In this document: positions 25,077 through 33,013 of the stretch, piece by piece
Layout of the letters: the number at the start of each line of letters is the position of its first letter
Position numbering within the stretch: the stretch's first letter is position 1
Assembly (NCBI RefSeq): GCF_004348825.1
Contig: NZ_SMJU01000005.1
Location: forward strand, 124,001-188,000
Reading direction: 5' to 3'
Source of the DNA: Arundinibacter roseus
GTDB lineage: Bacteria > Bacteroidota > Bacteroidia > Cytophagales > Spirosomataceae
Length of the DNA: 64,000 bases
The notes under the pieces: generated by a model
Database searches by the model: none
Seen by the model: the letters and a program-made list of their open reading frames with translations, nothing else
What the model was told of the DNA's origin: nothing
Made by a program: the position numbers and the translations under genes

Positions 25077-27116
25077 ATGCAATTTATCTCAATACGATCG
25101 GCTTTTCTAACTATGCTTTTGAGCTTTGGGACAGGAACTGCCACTATTTGCGTTCAGGCTCAAACAGCCACGCCGCCGCAGCTGGGCCGCCGAAGTGCGC
25201 CACTTCTTGTCCAAAATGGTCAGACATTTAAAGACCTGAACAAAAATGGAAAAGTGGATCCCTACGAAAACTGGACGCTACCCACCGACCAACGGGTACA
25301 GGACCTGCTCAAACAAATGACGCTGGAAGAGAAAGTAGGTTTTATGCTCATCAGCACCACCCGGCTTGCGGGTGACTTTTCTTTTCAGGCGGGGGCTCCA
25401 AAGGCAACTATTTCCAGCGGCTTCAATGAGGAAGACTTGGTACAAACCACCAACATGTTTTCACGCAAACCGCTCCCCGTCCCGATCATGTCGGCATCAG
25501 GAACGACTAAGGCTGTTCGTGAAAAGCAACTGCGGCACTTTATCCTCCGGGCCAATACATCCGCCCGCATCCTGGCCGAATGGAGCAACAACTTGCAGGA
25601 ACTATGCGAAAATACCCGTCTGGGCATTCCGGCAATTGTAGCTTCCAATCCACGCAACCACATCACCATCGATGCATCTATCGGATTGAGTGTGGGCGAA
25701 ACGACATTTAGCAAATGGCCGGGCGAACTAGGCCTTGCCGCTATGCGCGATCTGAAACTTACCCGTGAATTTGCCGAAATCGCCGCCAAAGAATGGTCGG
25801 CAGTGGGCATCCGTAAAGGGTATCAATACATGGCCGATTTGGCCACCGAGCCACGCTGGCAACGAATCGAGGGCACTTTTGGCGAAGATGCCGACCTGGC
25901 AGCCGATATGATGCGCGAAATTGTCCTGGGTTTTCAGGGTAAAAAACTCGGTACGGGCTCCATCGCTCTCACCACCAAGCACTTCCCCGGCGGAGGGCCA
26001 CAGGTGGCTGGACAGGACCCGCATTTTGAGTGGGGAAAAGATCAGCATTACCCCGGCGGAATGCTGGACTATCACCTGAAACCGTTTCAGGCGGCTATTG
26101 ATGCAGGCACGTCAGCCATTATGCCGTATTATGCCAAACCTATTGGGACTGAATATGAGGAAATTGCCTTTGCTTACAACAAAACCATTCTCAAAGATTT
26201 ATTACGTGGGAAAATGGGCTTTAAAGGCATCATAAACTCTGACACAGGCCCTATCGAAATGATGCCGTGGGGTGTAGAAAATCTGTCTATTCTGGAACGC
26301 TATCAAAAAGCGATTGAATGCGGAGTCGATCTATTTTCGGGTACAGCCGATCCGACGCTTTTGCTTGAAACGGTAAAAAAGGGACTTGTGACCGAGGCAC
26401 GAATTGACGAGTCGGTGACCCGACTTTTGTGGGAAAAGTTTGAGTTGGGACTATTTGAAAATCCTTTTGTGGATGTTGACGCCGCTGAAAAAATAGTCGG
26501 GAATCCGCAGTTTCAGGAGCGCGCAAATGTTGCGTTGCGCAAATCGATTGTGCTGCTTCGCAATCAATCCAATTTGCTTCCGCTTGCACCAAAAACTAAG
26601 GTTTACTTTGAAAAATATTACAATTCTGGAAGAACCGACAAGCCCGCTGTCGTTCTGCAACCTGAAACGAACCGGTGGAATCTTGAATTTGTATCAACTG
26701 CGCAGGAGGCCGATGTTGTTGTGCTATGGCTTGTACCTTCTGCGGGGAGTTTGTTTGCCTCTGCCGGCGGACCAATTGAACTTGACCTTTCTAAAAATAA
26801 AATAGATATAGCGCATGTAAATGCCCTCACCAGCCAAAAACCGACCGTGGTGCTTATCAATTATACAAGCCCATGGATAATCGAAGAAATAGATTCTACG
26901 CCGCTACCGACCGTATTGGCAACGTTTAGTACTACGGCTGATGCCGTGTTGGATGTCGTCAGCGGCAATTATAATCCTACGGGAAAAATGCCTTTTTCTA
27001 CACCCATTTCACGGCAAGCCGTGCTGGAAAACAAATCGGACGTACCCGGCCATTTGAAAACCAATGGATACGCTCTGTTTTCCTTTGGAGATGGGCTCAG
27101 CTACCCAGGAAAGTAG
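25077..27116 (+). CDS. Secreted glycoside hydrolase family 3 protein
   Basis: 679 residues: signal peptide (to ~CVQAQ at 29), an EF-hand-like calcium loop (DLNKNGKVDPYENW, ~59-72), the GH3 N-terminal TIM barrel (~85-440) and the C-terminal alpha/beta sandwich (~470-679). Barrel motifs include KHFPGGGP and the nucleophile stretch GFKGIINSDTGP, with D389 as the predicted nucleophile. GH3 enzymes remove glucose, xylose, GlcNAc or other end sugars by a retaining mechanism; which one is unclear. The fibronectin-III tail of longer members is absent. Single gene with its own terminator. Confidence 0.9.
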   Translation: MQFISIRSAFLTMLLSFGTGTATICVQAQTATPPQLGRRSAPLLVQNGQTFKDLNKNGKVDPYENWTLPTDQRVQDLLKQMTLEEKVGFMLISTTRLAGDFSFQAGAPKATISSGFNEEDLVQTTNMFSRKPLPVPIMSASGTTKAVREKQLRHFILRANTSARILAEWSNNLQELCENTRLGIPAIVASNPRNHITIDASIGLSVGETTFSKWPGELGLAAMRDLKLTREFAEIAAKEWSAVGIRKGYQYMADLATEPRWQRIEGTFGEDADLAADMMREIVLGFQGKKLGTGSIALTTKHFPGGGPQVAGQDPHFEWGKDQHYPGGMLDYHLKPFQAAIDAGTSAIMPYYAKPIGTEYEEIAFAYNKTILKDLLRGKMGFKGIINSDTGPIEMMPWGVENLSILERYQKAIECGVDLFSGTADPTLLLETVKKGLVTEARIDESVTRLLWEKFELGLFENPFVDVDAAEKIVGNPQFQERANVALRKSIVLLRNQSNLLPLAPKTKVYFEKYYNSGRTDKPAVVLQPETNRWNLEFVSTAQEADVVVLWLVPSAGSLFASAGGPIELDLSKNKIDIAHVNALTSQKPTVVLINYTSPWIIEEIDSTPLPTVLATFSTTADAVLDVVSGNYNPTGKMPFSTPISRQAVLENKSDVPGHLKTNGYALFSFGDGLSYPGK

Positions 27117-27146
27117 CATTATTTAGAGTAGAAAACTACTTCACTT

Positions 27147-27194
27147 TGAGCAGGAAAAACGTTTCAGAAACATGTTTTCCTGCTCATTTTTTTT
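27147..27194 (+). terminator. Intrinsic terminator after the GH3 gene
   Basis: TGAGCAGGAAAAAC (27147-27160) pairs with GTTTTCCTGCTCA (27174-27186) with one bulged A, followed by T8. Confidence 0.85.
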
Positions 27195-27273
27195 ATTTCA
27201 ACCTTTATGTAGTAGCAAGCAGCATCCCATACTCTTTTATGTATAATTGACCGCTGATTTTTACCTGTTTCCA

Positions 27274-28128
27274 ATGAAAAAAAGTATCATTTTTCTCCTA
27301 TTCATTCTGATTGCTGATCTGTCAAAAGCGCAAAAACCTGCACCTGCCCGGCTGATTGTGCGTGGCGACGACATGGGCTTTTCTCATTCGGGCAATCTTG
27401 CACTGATGAAATCACATCAGCAGGGCATTCAAACATCGATTGAAGTAATCGTACCATCGCCCTGGTTTCCGGAGGCGGTTCAACTGTTAAAGGAAATTCC
27501 GGATGCAGACGTCGGCATTCACCTCGCGCTTACGAGCGAGTGGGATCTTGTAAAATGGCGACCGCTCACCGACGCACCAAGTCTACGCGACTCAAACGGC
27601 TATTTTTACCCCATGGTATTTCCCAATAAAAATTATCCCGGCCAATCCATCAAAGAAAACAACAGCACATTACAGGATATTGAGAAGGAATTCCGGGCCC
27701 AAATTGAGCTGGCCCTGCGTCATATTCCGCAAATCAGCCATGTATCGGCGCACATGGGCTGCGCCAATATTTCGGAGGAAGTAAAGGCTATGACCAGGCG
27801 ACTGACGAAGGAATACAAAATTGATATTGATCCGGTCGACTATAACGTACTGCCGTTTCGCCTGGAAGGACCGCACAAAACATCCGCCGAAAAATGGGAA
27901 AGTTTTAAAGCTGCGGTCAGGAAAATGGAACCCGGAAAAACCTACCTATTTGTGGAGCATCCCGGCCTCGATAACACCGAGTTACAGGCCATTCACCACA
28001 TAGGCTACGAAGATGTAGCCACGGATCGGCAGGGCGTAACGGAGCTATTCACGAATCCGGAAGCAAAAGATTTTCTTCAAAAACAGGGAGTTCAATTGAT
28101 CAGTTACAAGGATTTACCAGTGCGGTAG
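27274..28128 (+). CDS. Secreted ChbG/HpnK (YdjC-like) deacetylase
   Basis: 284 residues from ATG 27274, which opens the signal peptide MKKSIIFLLFILIADLSKAQ. YdjC-fold metal motifs are visible: RGDDMGFSHS (paired Asp), VGIHLALTSEW and VSAHMGC. The family removes N-acetyl groups from chitooligosaccharides (ChbG) or hopanoid GlcNAc (HpnK); members in Bacteroidota often act with sugar hydrolases. The substrate is not known. It follows the GH3 gene but has its own transcript, since a terminator lies between. Confidence 0.85.
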   Translation: MKKSIIFLLFILIADLSKAQKPAPARLIVRGDDMGFSHSGNLALMKSHQQGIQTSIEVIVPSPWFPEAVQLLKEIPDADVGIHLALTSEWDLVKWRPLTDAPSLRDSNGYFYPMVFPNKNYPGQSIKENNSTLQDIEKEFRAQIELALRHIPQISHVSAHMGCANISEEVKAMTRRLTKEYKIDIDPVDYNVLPFRLEGPHKTSAEKWESFKAAVRKMEPGKTYLFVEHPGLDNTELQAIHHIGYEDVATDRQGVTELFTNPEAKDFLQKQGVQLISYKDLPVR

Positions 28129-28311
28129 ATTTTTTGGAAGGATCAAATGAGCAACTCTTTTTTTACAAAAATTTCTCAAAAAATAGGCAAGTGGAACAAT
28201 AGAGCAAAAGATGGAACATTTGGGTTAAAGGCAGCAAGCCCTGACGCTCTATATTTGAGAAGAAATGTAGGAATACATGATACGATAAAAAACGTTATTG
28301 GAAAACTTCTG

Positions 28312-28349
28312 AACGGGGTCTGTACTTAAAAAGTAAGACCCCGTTTTGT
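28312..28349. terminator. Terminator after the YdjC-like gene
   Basis: AACGGGGTCT (28312-28321) pairs with AGACCCCGTT (28336-28345), and the inner TACTT/AAGTA extends the stem past a bulged G. A T-rich tail follows. It lies between convergent genes. Confidence 0.75.
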
Positions 28350-28369
28350 TTGTCCGGGAATACGGGAAA

Positions 28370-28837
28370 TTATCGCTTTTTAAATTCGAGATAGTCCGTA
28401 GAAGTAGAGGAAGATGCGCCCGGTTCAGTAAATTTCAGAGTAATTCCAATTACAACGGTGCCATCTGCTTTGGTTGACTTCACCCCTTCGCCTTCTACCC
28501 GGCGGGTTTTCAGATTTCCGTCTTCATTTACTGCGGCATCCTGGGCAATTTTAAAGGAAACCGGATTCAGTACCTGAATATCCTTTAAGGTATAGACTTC
28601 CTTACTTCTTAGCTCTTTTCCCTGATTACGAAACGTGTAATCAATTGTGTACGTGATGTTTAGCAAATTGTTACTTTCAGTAATTACCCACGTTTGGGCC
28701 GTAGAGTTGCCTCCATCTGCGGTGTTTGTCCAGTATTCACCCACAAAATCTGCGGCATAGTTTGGCTCCGGTTCTGGTTCTTTGTCTTTACAGCCCGCCG
28801 CAAACACAATCAGAAAGAGTACGAGTAATTTTTTCAT
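28370..28837 (-). CDS. Hypothetical lipoprotein
   Basis: 155 residues with a clear lipoprotein signal (MKKLLVLFLIVFAAGCKDKE; Cys16 is the lipidation site) followed by an acidic EPEPEP spacer. The rest is beta-rich and reads like a lipocalin-like or small beta-sandwich fold (TWVITESNNLLNITYTIDYT, GTVVIGITLKFTEPG). No family is recognised with certainty and no function can be offered. It is divergent from the rhodanese gene, 316 bp away. Confidence 0.8.
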   Translation of the reverse strand: MKKLLVLFLIVFAAGCKDKEPEPEPNYAADFVGEYWTNTADGGNSTAQTWVITESNNLLNITYTIDYTFRNQGKELRSKEVYTLKDIQVLNPVSFKIAQDAAVNEDGNLKTRRVEGEGVKSTKADGTVVIGITLKFTEPGASSSTSTDYLEFKKR

Positions 28838-29077
28838 AAGTACGATTGGTGATCAATTCCTTTAATGTGACATGTCCTAAATTGACTAAACTGCCTTTAT
28901 AACGAGAAAAGGTTGGTTCGCTATATTTAGTTGTTCAGTTTTTGATGGCAAAGATGGCATTCTCAGGTGATATTTTTTAGGAAATAAGGGATCTTTTTGT
29001 GAGAAAAAAAACTGATATGCTGCCGGATTTTCTTTCCTGAACCTTCTTCCCCATTCTGTCGGCAGGCTCCACCTTGT

Positions 29078-29091
29078 GTGATAATCATCAC
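29078..29091. promoter_or_regulatory. CRP/FNR-type operator 1 (rhodanese unit)
   Basis: Palindrome GTGAT-AATC-ATCAC (with the preceding T: TGTGA-N6-TCAC). Its centre (29084.5) is 36.5 bp before the last base of the -7 box at 29114-29121, the same distance as at the three other sites of this locus. This places it near -41, the class II activator position. Confidence 0.75.
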
Positions 29092-29113
29092 TGACTACGC
29101 CGTTTGAGCTGGC

Positions 29114-29121
29114 TAATTTTG
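29114..29121 (+). promoter_or_regulatory. -7 box of the rhodanese unit
   Basis: TAATTTTG, an exact TAnnTTTG match, 32 bp before the start codon. No -33 TTTG is present at the right distance, as expected for an activator-dependent promoter. The rest of the 28838-29153 gap shows nothing else. Confidence 0.65.
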
Positions 29122-29153
29122 ATCTATTATTCAAAATAATACGACAACTGCCC

Positions 29154-29543
29154 ATGAAAACATACGGTTTCTTTTTATTCATTTTAGTAGCTTTTTCGAG
29201 TTGCTCCGAGGCGCAGCAAATCAAAAATTTGCCCGTGGCTGAATTCAAACAACTGCTTGACAAAACTCCCGCCAAAAATCTGATTGACGTCCGAACCGAT
29301 GGCGAAGTAGCCGGCGGGGTTATTCCCGGCGCCCGGCAAATCGACTTATACAGCAGCGATTTTGAGCAAAAAATAGCCAGTCTCGACAAATCCAAACCCG
29401 TGTTTTTGTACTGTGCCGTGGGCGCTCGCAGCAGCAGCGTGGCCCAGCTACTTTCCAAAAAAGGATTTAAACAAATCTACAATGCCAACGGTGGCATCAG
29501 CGCCTGGCGCGCCGCCGGGTTTAAGGTGGTTCCCAAAAAATAA
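29154..29543 (+). CDS. Rhodanese-like lipoprotein
   Basis: 129 residues: lipoprotein signal (LVAFSSCS, lipid Cys17) and a single rhodanese domain (~27-129). The active-site loop is CAVGARS with Cys87; LIDVRTDGEVAGGVIPGARQ and GFKQIYNANGGISAWRAAG are typical. Rhodaneses carry sulfane sulfur as a Cys persulfide between thiosulfate or polysulfide donors and acceptors. Membrane-tethered in the periplasm, it would meet products of sulfide or thiosulfate oxidation. First gene of a unit with the sterol-desaturase-like gene (18 bp gap), under operator 1. Confidence 0.92.
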   Translation: MKTYGFFLFILVAFSSCSEAQQIKNLPVAEFKQLLDKTPAKNLIDVRTDGEVAGGVIPGARQIDLYSSDFEQKIASLDKSKPVFLYCAVGARSSSVAQLLSKKGFKQIYNANGGISAWRAAGFKVVPKK

Positions 29544-29561
29544 CCTTCCTGAAAAAATCTT

Positions 29562-30449
29562 ATGGAAAAATACATAGATGCCTTCGTCAATGGCTACGGA
29601 GGCTATTTTAACTACCTGCGCGAAGAAATTCTGCGCCCCGACTGGCACAACTATTTTTACTGGCTTCTGGGCTTGTCATTAGTTGTCTGGACCCTCGAAA
29701 TCGTATTTCCCTGGCGCAAAGAACAGGGCATCATCCGGCACGATTTCTGGCTGGATGCCTTTTATATGTTCTTTAATTTTTTCCTGTTTTCACTCATTGC
29801 CTACAACGCCCTTTCCAACGTAGCCGTCGTGGCGTTCACTGATTTTCTGGCGCTGTTTGGCATCCGAAATCTGGTCGCCATCAACGTCGCAAACTTGCCG
29901 GTTTGGGCGCAATTAGGATTACTTTTTGTGCTGCGCGACTTCATTCAATGGAACGTGCACCGGCTGCTGCACCGCGTACCGTGGCTGTGGGAATTTCATA
30001 AAGTACACCACAGCATTGAGCAAATGGGCTTTGCCGGACACCTGCGCTACCACTGGATGGAAACCATTGTATACCGGACGTTTGAGTACCTGCCCCTGGC
30101 TATGATCGGTTTTGGCATTGATGACTTTTTTCTGGTACATATTTTTGCATTGGCCGTTGGCCACCTCAACCACGCCAATATTTATCTGCCGCTGGGACCG
30201 TTTAAGTACCTGTTCAACAGCCCTCAAATGCACCTGTGGCATCATGCCGAAGAACTGCCTGCACATGCGCCGTATGGAGTTAATTTTGGGATTACGCTGA
30301 GTTTGTGGGATTACCTTTTTGGTGAAGCCTACCTTCCACGGGCCGAAAAAAACATCAAACTTGGTTTTGAAGGCATGAAAAAATTTCCGAAAACATTTTG
30401 GTCACAACTCATTTATCCCTGGAAATCTGATGAAAACCCTGCTCAATAA
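29562..30449 (+). CDS. Sterol desaturase / fatty acid hydroxylase superfamily protein
   Basis: 295 residues with four or five membrane segments. The eight-histidine di-iron pattern of the superfamily is visible: HRLLH, HKVHHS, HLNHAN and HLWHHAEE. Members add a hydroxyl group or double bond to lipids, sterols or carotenoids using O2. Why it sits in a sulfur locus is not known; it is placed between the rhodanese and a small membrane protein and overlaps the latter by 20 bp, so co-transcription is likely. Confidence 0.9.
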   Translation: MEKYIDAFVNGYGGYFNYLREEILRPDWHNYFYWLLGLSLVVWTLEIVFPWRKEQGIIRHDFWLDAFYMFFNFFLFSLIAYNALSNVAVVAFTDFLALFGIRNLVAINVANLPVWAQLGLLFVLRDFIQWNVHRLLHRVPWLWEFHKVHHSIEQMGFAGHLRYHWMETIVYRTFEYLPLAMIGFGIDDFFLVHIFALAVGHLNHANIYLPLGPFKYLFNSPQMHLWHHAEELPAHAPYGVNFGITLSLWDYLFGEAYLPRAEKNIKLGFEGMKKFPKTFWSQLIYPWKSDENPAQ

Positions 30450-30651
30450 CTGGAAAACCTGGCTTTTTGCAAGCCTTACGCTTGGCCTTGCCCCTTTTGT
30501 ACCCGAGCCTCACATTGTAGGTAAAATTCAGTGGATTCTGGGCGGGGCTAACGGCATGAATGCCATCGACTGGTTTGATACCGTGCAGCATGGCACACCC
30601 TGGCTTCTGCTGATTCGGGCATTGGTGATGAAGTTTATAAAACCAGCCTGA
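30430..30651 (+). CDS. Small conserved membrane protein (73 aa)
   Basis: Starts at ATG 30430 inside the end of the preceding gene (20-bp overlap). Two membrane segments (~12-30 and ~57-70) flank a conserved-looking middle (PEPHIVGKIQWILGGANGMN, DWFDTVQHGTPW). Short proteins with this layout occur next to sulfur genes in Bacteroidota and are sometimes labelled RND transporter, which the size does not support. Function unknown; context suggests a membrane partner of the rhodanese or desaturase-like protein. Confidence 0.75.
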   Translation: MKTLLNNWKTWLFASLTLGLAPFVPEPHIVGKIQWILGGANGMNAIDWFDTVQHGTPWLLLIRALVMKFIKPA

Positions 30652-30676
30652 TTCTTATTTTTTATTCGATATATCC

Positions 30677-30724
30677 AGTTCTTTCCGGTCAATGTAACAA
30701 AAGTCACATTGGCCGGAAAGAACT
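30677..30724. repeat. Long inverted repeat with an operator at its tip
   Basis: 22-bp arms (30677-30698 with 30703-30724) with one mismatch and one G-T pair around an AAAA loop; CRP/FNR operator 2 forms the tip. It may double as the transcript end of the upstream unit, although no T run follows. Confidence 0.7.
30694..30707. promoter_or_regulatory. CRP/FNR-type operator 2 (dsrE-soxB-like unit)
   Basis: GTAAC-AAAA-GTCAC (TGTAA-N6-TCACA with flanks). Centre 30700.5 is 36.5 bp before the end of the -7 box at 30730-30737. Confidence 0.75.
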
Positions 30725-30729
30725 TGGTT

Positions 30730-30737
30730 TATATTTG
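30730..30737 (+). promoter_or_regulatory. -7 box of the dsrE unit
   Basis: TATATTTG, an exact TAnnTTTG match, 48 bp before the dsrE start; no -33 element. Confidence 0.65.
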
Positions 30738-30785
30738 AAACCATACAAGCTATTTCTGAACACTATTTCCAGACAAAATTTGACC

Positions 30786-31208
30786 ATGAAAAAAGTATTT
30801 TTTCTTCTCGTTTGCTCCCTCCTTTTGGTTGCGCAAACGTCTTTTGCGCAAAGCAACGCTACGGAGCATCGGGTGGTTTTTCATCTTTCAACGAGCGATA
30901 CCCTGGCGCACAAAGCGCTGATCAAGCAGCTTTCCAACGTATTGGCCTATTGGAATACCGCCAAAATGGAGGTGGTTATACACAACAACGGCATTGGTTT
31001 TATGCAAACCTCAGAAAGTGGTTTTGCCAAAGAAATTGCCGAGCTGCAGCAGCGCGGCGTCACGTTTGCGGTCTGCGAAAATACCCTGCGCCAACGCAAA
31101 ATTGACAAAGCGAACGTACTGCCCAATGCCGTTTTTGTACCCGTCGGCATTGCCGAACTCGTGCTCAAACAGGAAGCAGGCTGGGCCTATATCAAAGCTG
31201 GATTTTAA
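30786..31208 (+). CDS. Secreted DsrE family protein
   Basis: 140 residues from ATG 30786, the start of a clear signal peptide (MKKVFFLLVCSLLLVAQTSFAQ); the open frame before it has no leader. The DsrE/F-like domain (~29-140) has the usual pattern VVFHLST...LSNVLAYW, VEVVIHNNG-like strand (MEVVIHNNGIGFM) and the candidate sulfur-carrying Cys97 in VTFAVCENTLRQR. DsrE-type proteins bind persulfide sulfur. Secreted versions act in the periplasm. First gene of a unit with the SoxB-like gene (15 bp gap). Confidence 0.85.
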   Translation: MKKVFFLLVCSLLLVAQTSFAQSNATEHRVVFHLSTSDTLAHKALIKQLSNVLAYWNTAKMEVVIHNNGIGFMQTSESGFAKEIAELQQRGVTFAVCENTLRQRKIDKANVLPNAVFVPVGIAELVLKQEAGWAYIKAGF

Positions 31209-31223
31209 CTTTTAGGTATTCAA

Positions 31224-32891
31224 ATGACTTCACGCAGAAAATTCTTACAGTCGGGCCTGTTGGCAACCGCTGCCGTTGGAAGCCCATCGCTTCTTTCGGC
31301 TCAGCCACAGGCAGTTGAAACTTCGGAAAAACCCAAACAATCCGGAGTAATTTCTTTTCTCCAAACCACCGATGTGCATTGTCAGCTACATGCACATGAC
31401 GAGTTATTTTGGGAAAACAATCAGTTGACCTTCCGCAAGGCAGGCGGCTACGCACATGTGGCAACCGCTTTGGACGTGCTTCGGGCGCAAAATCCTGAGA
31501 ATACGCTTACGATGGATACCGGTGATATGTTTCAGGGAAGCATGCTTTCGGTCAAAACCTCCGGCGAGGCTTTTGTGCCGCTGCTCAATGCGCTCAATTA
31601 TGACTTTTATTTACCCGGAAACTGGGAAGTCGTCTACTATAAATCTCAAATGCAAAAGCTGATGGGTGGCTTGCTGGCGCCCAAAATCTGCACCAATATG
31701 TTTCACGATATGGGCGACGGCAAACCCGGTGAACCCATTTTTCAACCGTACCAAATTGTGAATCGGCTGGGTGTTAAAATTGGGTTTCTGGGCTATACTG
31801 ATCCGCTTGTGCCGATCCGGCAGTCGCCGCTGTACAGCAAAGGTATTGTGTATGTAAAACCCGAAGACAACCTAAAAGCCTACGTTACCTTGCTAAAAGA
31901 GCAGGAACAATGCGATTTTATCATCATTTTGTCGCATCTCGGCCTTTCCCAACAAATTGCTTTGGGCAATCATCCGTCCTGTCAGGGCGTGGATTACATT
32001 TTCGGGGCTGATACCCACGAGCGCGTCCGAAAACCGATTCAGGCTGAGTACACCAAAATAGTAGAACCCGGCGCTTTCGGGTCGTTTATTGGTAAACTTG
32101 ATTTACGGGTTGAACATGGTAAAATCATAAGTGAAAGCTACGAACTAATTGAAGTAGACCCACAAAAATTCCCGGCAAAAAAAGAAGTTGTAGCGCTGGT
32201 AAACGATATTGAGAAGCCATTCAAGACCGAAATAAACCGGGTGCTCGGATACAGCACGTTACCTCTCTACCGCAATTTTGTGGTAGAAAATACCATCGAC
32301 ACGCTCATCGTGGATGCGCTGAAATGGAAGGTAAACTCAGACATTGTGCTTTCCAATGGCTTCCGATTTTGTCCGCCCCGCACGCCCGACAAAGATGGCA
32401 AGGTGGCTATCACCGAAGGGTATCTGTACGACATGCTTCCCGTAGATGCTACAATCCGAACGGCCAATGCATCGGGAGCGCAGATAAAAGCCTGGCTCGA
32501 AAAAGAACTGCAAAATGTATTTGCGCAGGATGCTTCCAAACGTTTTGGCGGCTGGTTTATTCGCTTTAAAGGTATGCAGGTAGAATTCAAAGCTTTTGAA
32601 AGGCTTGGGCATCGGGTACAGAAAGTTACCGTAGGCGGACAGCCGCTCGACGAAACCCGCATCTATTCGCTCTGCGCCTGCGAACGCGAAGGCGATCCCG
32701 ACGACATGCTCTGCCGCATGAAAGGCGTTCAGCAAGCGGCCAATACAGCCTTTACGCTGCACAGCATGATGAAGGATTATTTGCAGAAATTTTCGCCCGT
32801 AACACCTTCCCTCCGGCAGGACGCCCGCGTATTGGATGCTCCGCAGTCGCTGCTGAGTCAGGTAACGGGCGTTGATTATCAGTTTGTGTAG
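31224..32891 (+). CDS. SoxB-like metallophosphoesterase / 5'-nucleotidase family protein
   Basis: 555 residues with a Tat-type leader (SRRKFLQSGLLATAAVG). N-terminal metallophosphoesterase domain (~43-300): DVHCQLH (D50, H52), DTGDMFQG (D98, D101), GNWE (N133), LSHLG (H238) and GADTHERV (H265) are the two-metal ligands. The C-terminal 5'-nucleotidase-type domain (~330-540) follows. Instead of the nucleotidase GNHE it has GNWE then VVYY, which recalls the GHWE-type motif of SoxB, the thiosulfohydrolase of the Sox cycle. Placement with DsrE, rhodanese, YedE and SQR supports a sulfur role; plain nucleotidase activity cannot be excluded. Confidence 0.85.
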   Translation: MTSRRKFLQSGLLATAAVGSPSLLSAQPQAVETSEKPKQSGVISFLQTTDVHCQLHAHDELFWENNQLTFRKAGGYAHVATALDVLRAQNPENTLTMDTGDMFQGSMLSVKTSGEAFVPLLNALNYDFYLPGNWEVVYYKSQMQKLMGGLLAPKICTNMFHDMGDGKPGEPIFQPYQIVNRLGVKIGFLGYTDPLVPIRQSPLYSKGIVYVKPEDNLKAYVTLLKEQEQCDFIIILSHLGLSQQIALGNHPSCQGVDYIFGADTHERVRKPIQAEYTKIVEPGAFGSFIGKLDLRVEHGKIISESYELIEVDPQKFPAKKEVVALVNDIEKPFKTEINRVLGYSTLPLYRNFVVENTIDTLIVDALKWKVNSDIVLSNGFRFCPPRTPDKDGKVAITEGYLYDMLPVDATIRTANASGAQIKAWLEKELQNVFAQDASKRFGGWFIRFKGMQVEFKAFERLGHRVQKVTVGGQPLDETRIYSLCACEREGDPDDMLCRMKGVQQAANTAFTLHSMMKDYLQKFSPVTPSLRQDARVLDAPQSLLSQVTGVDYQFV

Positions 32892-32940
32892 GCCCTCTTT
32901 ATGAGCTAAATCATAAATTTTTGGAGACAGTTTCAGTAGT

Positions 32941-32954
32941 GTAACAATTGTCAC
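32941..32954. promoter_or_regulatory. CRP/FNR-type operator 3 (porin-yedE unit)
   Basis: GTAAC-AATT-GTCAC (TGTAA-N6-TCAC). Centre 32947.5 is 36.5 bp before the end of the -7 box at 32977-32984. Confidence 0.78.
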
Positions 32955-32976
32955 GAATTTCGGCTGATCTGTCTCC

Positions 32977-32984
32977 TACTTTTG
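32977..32984 (+). promoter_or_regulatory. -7 box of the porin-yedE unit
   Basis: TACTTTTG, an exact TAnnTTTG match, 29 bp before the porin start codon; no -33 element. Confidence 0.65.
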
Positions 32985-33013
32985 CAATAGAGTTTTAGGA
33001 ATCTATTGCAAAA

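Noticed and set aside
28147-28329. 60-codon open frame after the YdjC-like gene
   Set aside because: Its end runs into the left arm of the terminator hairpin at 28312, and it has no recognisable feature; taken as leader-less filler.
28868-28882. GTGACATGTCC as a fifth CRP/FNR site
   Set aside because: It has the left half only; the right half does not match TCAC at N6 and no -7 box follows at the fixed distance.
28886-29458. 190-codon open frame on the minus strand
   Set aside because: It overlaps the rhodanese gene and its operator antisense; no leader or motif, and the rhodanese frame is clear.
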